This document shows, in pieces, positions 6,308 to 10,201 of a stretch of 10,201 bases of DNA (the first letter of the stretch is position 1; each line of letters starts with the position of its first letter). The notes below the pieces were generated by a model. The model worked only from the letters and a program-made list of their open reading frames with translations. It did no database searches and was not told the origin of the DNA. The stretch comes from an uncultured Eubacteriales bacterium. GTDB lineage: Bacteria; Bacillota; Clostridia; Oscillospirales; Butyricicoccaceae. Made by a program: the position numbers and the translations under genes. The stretch covers positions 1-10,201 of the forward strand of contig CAJUGU010000111.1 of the NCBI GenBank assembly GCA_910586105.1. The letters run 5' to 3'.

Positions 6308-7077
6308 TGCTGGCAAAACGGATCGTCCCATGCCTGGACGTAAAGGACGGGCGCGTCGTCAAGGGCGTGAACTTCGTCGGCCTGCGCGACGCAGGCGACC
6401 CGGTGGAGCTGGCAAAGCTCTATTCCGCGCAGGGCGCAGACGAGATCGTTTTCCTTGATATCACGGCGACCCATGAAAACCGGGCAACGATCGCCGACGT
6501 CGTGCGCCGCACCTGCCGGGAGGTCTTTGTGCCGGTGACGGTCGGCGGCGGCATCCGCACGGTGGAGGATTTCCGCGATATTCTGCGGGCGGGCGCCGAC
6601 AAGGTTTCGGTCAATTCTGCGGCGGTGAAAAACCCCGGGCTGGTGGACGCGGCGGCGGAGCGTTATGGTTCGCAGTGCGTGGTGGTTGCCATCGACGGGC
6701 GGCGGACGGGGAAGACTCCTTCCGGCTTCGAGGTCTATGTCGCAGGCGGGCGCACGCCGACCGGGATCGACGCGGTCGAATGGGCGCGCGAGGTCTGCCG
6801 GCGCGGCGCGGGCGAAATTTTGCTCACGTCGATGGACCGCGACGGCACCAAATCGGGCTTCGATCTGGAACTGACCGCAGCGGTCTGCGACGCGGTTCCG
6901 GTACCGGTCGTTGCCTCGGGCGGCTGCGGCGCGCTCGAACATTTTTCTGAAGTATTCGAGCAGACGGGCGCGGACGCGGCGCTTGCGGCGTCGCTGTTCC
7001 ATTACGGCGAACTGACGATTGCCGGAGTAAAAGCGCATCTTGCATCGAAAAATATCCCGGTCCGGCGGGAGATATAG
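6307..7077 (+). CDS. hisF: Imidazole glycerol phosphate synthase, cyclase subunit
   Basis: Uses ammonia from HisH to convert PRFAR into imidazole-glycerol phosphate and AICAR, the latter feeding back to purine synthesis. The 256-residue TIM barrel starts with the family hallmark MLAKRIVPCLDVKDGRVVKG. Catalytic Asp11 and Asp130 (VAIDGRR) are in the classical positions. Phosphate loops TVGGGIRT (78-85) and VASGGCGALEHF (202-213), and the SVNSAAVKNP segment (101-110), are intact. An in-frame GTG at 6304 would add one residue; ATG 6307 is preferred because it gives the family N-terminus and has GGGAGG at 6294-6299. It shares one base with the hisA stop. HisA and HisF here show the usual paralogue resemblance. 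Confidence 0.97.
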   Translation: MLAKRIVPCLDVKDGRVVKGVNFVGLRDAGDPVELAKLYSAQGADEIVFLDITATHENRATIADVVRRTCREVFVPVTVGGGIRTVEDFRDILRAGADKVSVNSAAVKNPGLVDAAAERYGSQCVVVAIDGRRTGKTPSGFEVYVAGGRTPTGIDAVEWAREVCRRGAGEILLTSMDRDGTKSGFDLELTAAVCDAVPVPVVASGGCGALEHFSEVFEQTGADAALAASLFHYGELTIAGVKAHLASKNIPVRREI

Positions 7078-7085
7078 GGGTTATT

Positions 7086-7418
7086 ATGGATTTAAAACGG
7101 TTTTTTGTAAAGGACGCGCTGATCCCGGTGATCTGCCAGGACGAACGCAGCGGTGAAGTGCTCATGCTGGGCTACGCCAACGAGGAAGCGCTGCGGCGCA
7201 CGATGGAAAGCGGTGTCGCCTGGTTTTTCTCGCGCAGCCGTCAGAAGCTGTGGAACAAGGGCGAGACCTCGGGGAATTTCATCCATGTCAGCCGCATTTT
7301 GTCCGACTGCGACAACGATACGCTGATCTACTTCGGCACGCCGGTCGGTCCGGTGTGCCACACGGGCAACCGGACCTGTTTTTATACCGAGCTATGGCAC
7401 AAGGAGGGGCATTCGTGA
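7086..7418 (+). CDS. hisI: Phosphoribosyl-AMP cyclohydrolase
   Basis: Opens the adenine ring of phosphoribosyl-AMP to give ProFAR, the third pathway step. At 110 residues this is the free-standing cyclohydrolase, not fused to HisE. The hallmark FFSRSRQKLWNKGETSGN (47-64) is present. Metal ligands are visible: DCDNDTL (74-80) for magnesium, and three cysteines Cys75, Cys91 and Cys98 spaced 16 and 7 apart, the spacing known for the zinc site of this family. The ATG is 8 nt after the hisF stop with a modest AGGGG site. It overlaps hisE by 4 bp (GTGA). Confidence 0.97.
   Translation: MDLKRFFVKDALIPVICQDERSGEVLMLGYANEEALRRTMESGVAWFFSRSRQKLWNKGETSGNFIHVSRILSDCDNDTLIYFGTPVGPVCHTGNRTCFYTELWHKEGHS
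7401..7409 (+). promoter_or_regulatory. Ribosome binding site choosing a GTG start for hisE
   Basis: AAGGAGGGG precedes GTG 7415, with 7 nt between AAGGAGG and the start codon. An in-frame ATG at 7394 lies upstream of this site and would add seven residues (MAQGGAF) translated from the hisI 3' end, so GTG is the better start. Confidence 0.75.
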
Positions 7419-7738
7419 ATTCGTTTGAACAAATGGCGGCGGTGATCGCGCAGCGCCGCGCGGAGCCGATGGAGGGGTCGTACACCTGTTACCTGTTCGA
7501 TAAGGGGCTGGACAAGATCCTGAAAAAGGTCGGCGAGGAGTGCGCCGAAACGATCATTGCGGCGAAGAATGGCGACAAAGCCGAGCTGGTCGGCGAGATC
7601 AACGACGTATTCTACCACATGATGGTCATGATGGAGGCGTGCGGGGTTTCGCTCGAAGACGTGACGCGGGAAATGGACGCGCGCGCGGCAAAGATCGGGA
7701 ACCTGAAACAGTTCCACGTCTCGGATCACAACACATAA
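7415..7738 (+). CDS. hisE: Phosphoribosyl-ATP pyrophosphatase
   Basis: Hydrolyses phosphoribosyl-ATP to phosphoribosyl-AMP and pyrophosphate, the second pathway step, handing its product to HisI. The 107 residues form an all-alpha MazG-like fold with the metal-binding pattern KKVGEECAETIIAAKN (37-52; Glu41, Glu42, Glu45) and ELVGEINDVFYHM (57-69; Glu61, Asp64). The start is GTG 7415, overlapping the hisI stop by 4 bp with AAGGAGGGG just upstream. Separate hisI and hisE genes in tandem replace the fused HisIE found in many bacteria. It is the last gene; the operon terminator begins 3 nt after its stop. Confidence 0.96.
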   Translation: MNSFEQMAAVIAQRRAEPMEGSYTCYLFDKGLDKILKKVGEECAETIIAAKNGDKAELVGEINDVFYHMMVMMEACGVSLEDVTREMDARAAKIGNLKQFHVSDHNT

Positions 7739-7740
7739 CG

Positions 7741-7776
7741 AAACGGCAGGACGGGCTTCCGGTCCTGCCGTTTTTT
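7741..7776 (+). terminator. Rho-independent terminator of the his operon
   Basis: A 12-bp perfect stem AAACGGCAGGAC (7741-7752) with GTCCTGCCGTTT (7762-7773), a 9-nt loop, and six T residues from 7771. It ends the operon just after hisE. The A-run on the left arm gives only a broken T-run on the minus strand, so it might weakly serve the convergent DUF305 gene too. Confidence 0.95.
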
Positions 7777-7815
7777 GTGATGTTCAGGGTTTGGCGAGCG
7801 CAGACGGAGGGAACG

Positions 7816-7829
7816 CCCGCGCGCGCGGG
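7816..7829. repeat. Perfect GC palindrome between convergent genes
   Basis: CCCGCGCGCGCGGG is self-complementary over 14 bp; with one bulged base the pairing extends through AACG/CGTT on the flanks. It lies 11 bp beyond the stop of the minus-strand DUF305 gene. As RNA it could cap that transcript, but no T-run follows it on the minus strand. Confidence 0.35.
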
Positions 7830-7840
7830 ACGTTATCTGT

Positions 7841-8416
7841 TCAAATGCGGTCATGGGTCTGACCGAGCGCCAGCAGGGCGCGCATCTGCTGTACGCCCTG
7901 CCGCTGGTCGGAAACGATCGATTCCAACAGCGGCTTCAGCCGGTCGCAGATCGGATATTGCAGCGCGTTTTCCGCCATTTCGATCGCGCCTTCGTGATGC
8001 GGGATCATTTCCAGAAGGAAATCCTCCGCGATGCGGTTGGTCTTGGGCGCATTTTGCATTTGTTGGAACATTTCCGCCATGATCGCGTCGTTGCGGGCCT
8101 GATAGCGGGCCCGTTCGTCGGATGTATTTTGCAGCTGGGAGCAATCGGGAAGCGCGGCTTCCAGCGCCGCGATGCTCCGCGTCTGCTCGCTGATAATGCC
8201 CTTTGCGATCGGCCGCAGGGCGGGGGACTGGATGTATTTCAAAACATTCCGAGCCATTTCGACCGCCGCGCGGTGGTGCGGGATCATTTGCACGATAAAA
8301 TTATGGGAAATGCTGTCGGTAAGCTCCGCGCCTTCCATACCGGCTGTAAGCTCTCGCAAAATGAGGGCATAACGGTTCAGATAGCGCCGGGTCGCTTCGC
8401 TGACCGGGTGGTTCAT
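7841..8416 (-). CDS. Tandem DUF305 protein, putative metal-binding ferritin-like four-helix protein
   Basis: A 191-residue protein made of two copies of the DUF305 unit. Copy 1 has FIVQMIPHHRAAVEMA (40-55), copy 2 FLLEMIPHHEGAIEMA (133-148), exactly 93 residues apart. Each is followed by an L.P....I.S.Q helix. The paired MIPHH...M motif supplies Met and His ligands; a DUF305 protein in cyanobacteria (CopM) binds copper, so a copper or other soft-metal role is plausible but unproven here. There is no signal peptide or lipobox, so the protein should be cytosolic, unlike many DUF305 members that are exported. The ATG at 8416 has AAGGAG (minus strand, 8431-8426) at 9-nt spacing. It lies downstream of marR and the TSUP gene on the same strand, with a 208-bp gap and no clear terminator between, so read-through is possible. 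Confidence 0.85.
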   Translation of the reverse strand: MNHPVSEATRRYLNRYALILRELTAGMEGAELTDSISHNFIVQMIPHHRAAVEMARNVLKYIQSPALRPIAKGIISEQTRSIAALEAALPDCSQLQNTSDERARYQARNDAIMAEMFQQMQNAPKTNRIAEDFLLEMIPHHEGAIEMAENALQYPICDRLKPLLESIVSDQRQGVQQMRALLALGQTHDRI

Positions 8417-8468
8417 CGCTCCACGCTCCTTCCTGCTAACAGGCTATGCGCCGAACCGAAGGACGGTG

Positions 8469-8606
8469 CAAACGGAAGGCGCGATCAAGGATCCGAAGGC
8501 CGTTTGGCAGAAGCGGCAAAGGAACGGAAGCCGTCCGGTGAACGAGAGCTCGTACAAACAAACGCAAACGCTGCAAACGGACAGAAACCTATCCGCCAAA
8601 CGGAAG
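8469..8606. repeat. Cluster of CAAACG repeats upstream of the DUF305 gene
   Basis: In the 208-bp gap 8417-8624, CAAACG occurs in direct orientation at 8469, 8559, 8565, 8574 and 8597, and once inverted (CGTTTG) at 8501. The longer CAAACGGAAG is present twice (8469-8478 and 8597-8606), and AACGGAAG a third time at 8523-8530. No ORF of interest, strong promoter or intrinsic terminator was seen in this gap. The cluster may be a regulator binding array for the DUF305 gene, or degenerate repetitive DNA. Confidence 0.4.
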
Positions 8607-8624
8607 CAACTCCAAAACCGGAAA

Positions 8625-9392
8625 TCACCCAAAGAGCAGTACGGCCGCGCCAATGACCAGTAAAACGATCCCGGTCACGCGGTTCAGGGTCTTGGTTTGC
8701 GCGCGGTTGGCGATCACGGCGGCGATCCGCGCCCAGATCAGCGTGAACAGCACGCAAAGCCCTAACGTCATCAGGTCAGGAACGCCGCCGATCACGAAAT
8801 GGCTGGCCGCGCCGGTAAACGCGGTAAAGGCCATGATAAAGACGCTGGTACCGACGGCGCATTTCAGCTCATATCCGAGCACACTGGTCAGTATGAGCAG
8901 CATCATCATGCCGCCGCCCGCGCCGACGAAGCCGCAGATGGAACCGATACAGACGCCGCAGCCGACCGACTGCACGAGCCGTTTTTTCGGCGAAGCGGCT
9001 TCCATCGATTCCCGGGTCGTCATCACGGGCCGGACGATGAACTTCACGCCGAGCAGCATGGTCATGCAGACCGAAAAGCTGCCCATCGTCGCGTTTGGCA
9101 GGAAACTTGCGGCATAGCTGCCGAACATCGTGAACAGCAGGACGAACGCCATCATGACGACGCCGTTGCGGATATCGATATTCTTGTTCTTGTGATAGGT
9201 GTAAGCGCTGACCGCGCTGGCGAGCACGTCGCTGGCCAGCCCGATCCCGACCGCCGAATAGGCGGGGATATCCAAAAAGGTAATGAGCAGCGGACTGACG
9301 ACCGCCGCGGCGCTCATCCCGGCAAAGCCAGTGCCGATGCCTGCGCCCGCTCCCGCGAGCAGGCAGACCAAAACTTTGGTGAAAAGCTGCAT
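8625..9392 (-). CDS. TSUP (TauE/SafE) family membrane permease
   Basis: A 255-residue integral membrane protein with about eight hydrophobic segments. It shows the two-fold repeat of the TSUP family: half one has GIGTGFAGMSAAAVVSPLL (19-37), half two has GSICGFVGAGGGMMMLLIL (150-168), each followed by a helix and a Tyr/His or Phe/Ile-rich segment (SAYTYHKNKNIDIRNG; SHFVIGGVPD). Family members export or import small sulfur-containing anions such as sulfite, thiosulfate or sulfoacetate, or carboxylates; the substrate cannot be read from this sequence. The ATG overlaps the marR stop by one base (TAATG) and has AGGAGGGA (minus strand, 9408-9401) in front, so the two genes are translationally coupled and the regulator very likely controls this transporter. 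Confidence 0.9.
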   Translation of the reverse strand: MQLFTKVLVCLLAGAGAGIGTGFAGMSAAAVVSPLLITFLDIPAYSAVGIGLASDVLASAVSAYTYHKNKNIDIRNGVVMMAFVLLFTMFGSYAASFLPNATMGSFSVCMTMLLGVKFIVRPVMTTRESMEAASPKKRLVQSVGCGVCIGSICGFVGAGGGMMMLLILTSVLGYELKCAVGTSVFIMAFTAFTGAASHFVIGGVPDLMTLGLCVLFTLIWARIAAVIANRAQTKTLNRVTGIVLLVIGAAVLLFG

Positions 9393-9826
9393 TATCGCGA
9401 TCCCTCCTGCATAAATACCCGCGCATGGGCGCAGGCGCGTTCAAACATAGAGCGGCATTGTGCGAACTCCTCCTGGGAGAACCCGGCGAACAGGATCGTA
9501 CCGAACCGTTCCTGCGCTGCGCGCCCGTCTTCCAAAATGGGCTGCGCCGCCGGGAGCAGCCGCAGATGGATCGTTTTCCGGTTGCCTTCCCGATAGAAGG
9601 GATCGAGGAGCCCACGTTGGGTCAGCCCTTTCAGCGCGCCGGAGACGTGCGACTTGGTCAGCTTCCGTATTTTGACGATATCCGACGCGGTGTCGAATTG
9701 CGGGTGATTGCATAGGAACATCAGCACGTCGAACTCCATCCGGGTCAGCCCGTATTGCGTACACAGCGGCTTAACGCAGGCGGCGTAGGTGGATTTCAGC
9801 AGGTTGAGGCTTTCAAAGAAATGCAC
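9392..9826 (-). CDS. MarR family transcriptional regulator
   Basis: A 144-residue winged helix-turn-helix protein. The recognition region TASDIVKIRKLTKSHVSGALKGLTQRGLL (46-74) and the wing REGNRKTIHLRLL (79-91) are typical MarR features, flanked by N- and C-terminal dimerisation helices. It has five cysteines (17, 22, 39, 124, 132), so redox or metal sensing is possible but speculative. The start is GTG 9826, 7 nt after AAGGAGG; an ATG at 9833 is out of frame and gives only a six-residue peptide. Its stop overlaps the TSUP permease start. A palindrome on its own start site suggests autoregulation, and the effector is probably related to the TSUP substrate. Confidence 0.9.
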   Translation of the reverse strand: MHFFESLNLLKSTYAACVKPLCTQYGLTRMEFDVLMFLCNHPQFDTASDIVKIRKLTKSHVSGALKGLTQRGLLDPFYREGNRKTIHLRLLPAAQPILEDGRAAQERFGTILFAGFSQEEFAQCRSMFERACAHARVFMQEGSR

Positions 9827-9833
9827 GGTACAT

Positions 9834-9840
9834 CCTCCTT
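9834..9840 (-). promoter_or_regulatory. Ribosome binding site choosing the GTG start of marR
   Basis: On the minus strand AAGGAGG spans 9840-9834, 7 nt before GTG 9826. The ATG at 9833-9831 touches the site and is in another frame, so it is a decoy. Confidence 0.75.
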
Positions 9841-9845
9841 TCCAT

Positions 9846-9865
9846 ATCGTTCGATTTAGAACGAT
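9846..9865. promoter_or_regulatory. Inverted repeat at the marR start site, candidate MarR operator
   Basis: Perfect 7-bp arms ATCGTTC and GAACGAT are separated by 6 bp, 20 bp in all. It overlaps the last two bases of the -10 box and the expected start site (near 9857) of the marR promoter. Size, spacing and place match known MarR-family autoregulatory operators. Confidence 0.7.
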
Positions 9866-9893
9866 TATAATGCCGGAAGGAAGGGCTTGTCAA
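9864..9893 (-). promoter_or_regulatory. Consensus sigma-A promoter for marR-TSUP (and perhaps the DUF305 gene)
   Basis: On the minus strand, a perfect TTGACA (9893-9888) and a perfect TATAAT (9869-9864) are separated by 18 bp. The start is expected near 9857, giving a leader of about 30 nt. Such a strong promoter with a dyad on its start fits a repressed unit that is strongly expressed on induction. It lies 25 bp after the stop of the preceding LysR-type gene. Confidence 0.88.
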
Positions 9894-9918
9894 GTGTAGA
9901 TCTTGTGAACAGGGGCGG

Positions 9919-10201
9919 TCAGGGCAGGGGCGGGGCAAGGCGGCGGAGCCCTTCGCGCTGGGTGCGGTAGGGCAGGTATTCGAGGAATTTCCGGACGGCG
10001 GCGGGAGCGGTCGCCCGGTCGCGCAGCGCAAGCCCCAGCTTTTGATACACAGGCGCGTCGAGCGCCTTGGCGGAGACGCGGTAGGTTGAATGCCCCAGCA
10101 GCAGCTCGGGCAGGATACCGACGCCAAGTCCGGCCTCGGCCATAGACAAAACGGTCTGCGGGTCGGAGGTTTCCAGCCGCACCGTGAGCGGCAGGCGCTG
10201 T
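9919..10201 (-). CDS. LysR-type transcriptional regulator, C-terminal fragment (cut by window end)
   Basis: About 93 codons of open frame run from the window edge to a TGA at 9919-9921. The reading QRLPLTVRLETSDPQTVLSM, then AEAGLGVGILPELLL, then LGLALRDRATAPAAVRKFLEYL, matches the end of the LysR substrate-binding domain: the 'v.aGlGia.lP...v' block and the final 'F..fl' helix. The DNA-binding N-terminus lies beyond the window, so target and inducer are unknown. A GTG at 10182 is not a true start because the domain continues upstream of it. It reads in the same direction as marR but ends just before that gene's own promoter. Confidence 0.82.
   Translation of the reverse strand, partial: QRLPLTVRLETSDPQTVLSMAEAGLGVGILPELLLGHSTYRVSAKALDAPVYQKLGLALRDRATAPAAVRKFLEYLPYRTQREGLRRLAPPLP

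Noticed and set aside
7853..8656. Plus-strand 267-codon frame over the DUF305 gene
   Set aside because: Antisense shadow; the minus-strand frame has the duplicated MIPHH motif and a good ribosome site.
8653..9596. Plus-strand frames across the TSUP and marR genes
   Set aside because: Their translations lack family patterns and are His/Arg/Ala-rich; the minus-strand proteins are clearly recognisable.
9813..10127. Minus-strand 104-codon frame overlapping the LysR fragment and marR leader
   Set aside because: Out-of-frame shadow: the other frame carries the conserved LysR substrate-binding pattern, and this one runs through the marR promoter, operator and ribosome site.
1..10201. CRISPR array, tRNA, rRNA, transposase, phage or toxin-antitoxin genes
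   Set aside because: No regularly spaced repeats, no cloverleaf or rRNA sequence, and no mobile-element or toxin proteins were seen on either strand.

Overview
The window comes from a GC-rich, low-branching Firmicute, most likely an Oscillospirales/Ruminococcaceae-type clostridium. This rests on three things: a HisZ-dependent, short-form HisG pathway with Firmicute-type gene order; strong AAGGAGG ribosome sites and near-consensus sigma-A promoters; and an intergenic hairpin repeat of a type I recall from gut Oscillospirales. No database search was possible, so the assignment is inference.

Layout. (1) 1-1153: a strong GC-rich inverted repeat (70-105), then a plus-strand DUF1835/DUF3658 protein gene (176-1153) of unknown function. 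(2) 1154-1427: a 274-bp gap holding a two-hairpin interspersed repeat (1184-1230), then a near-consensus promoter (TTGACG, 17 bp, TATCAT) carrying two dyad symmetries, one over the -35 and one over the -10/start. (3) 1428-7738: a compact histidine operon, hisZG(fused)-hisD-hisB-hisH-hisA-hisF-hisI-hisE, with genes mostly overlapping by 1-4 bp. It ends in a textbook intrinsic terminator (7741-7776). (4) 7841-9826, minus strand: marR-type regulator, TSUP permease and a tandem DUF305 protein, read from a consensus promoter with a palindromic operator candidate on its start site. (5) 9919-10201, minus strand: the C-terminal part of a LysR-type regulator, cut by the window end.

The his genes cover the pathway from PRPP + ATP to imidazole-glycerol phosphate (HisZG, HisE, HisI, HisA, HisH/HisF), its dehydration (HisB) and the final two-step oxidation of histidinol (HisD). 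The aminotransferase HisC and a histidinol-phosphate phosphatase are not here and must lie elsewhere. The most distinctive feature is the single 538-residue chain joining the HisRS-like regulatory subunit HisZ to the catalytic subunit HisG. The predicted leader is only about 30 nt, so a T-box or leader-peptide attenuator is not possible from this promoter. The dyads suggest repressor control instead.

I did not see a clearly new multi-gene system. The best leads are the HisZ-HisG fusion and its promoter dyads, and the autoregulated-looking marR-TSUP-DUF305 cassette.
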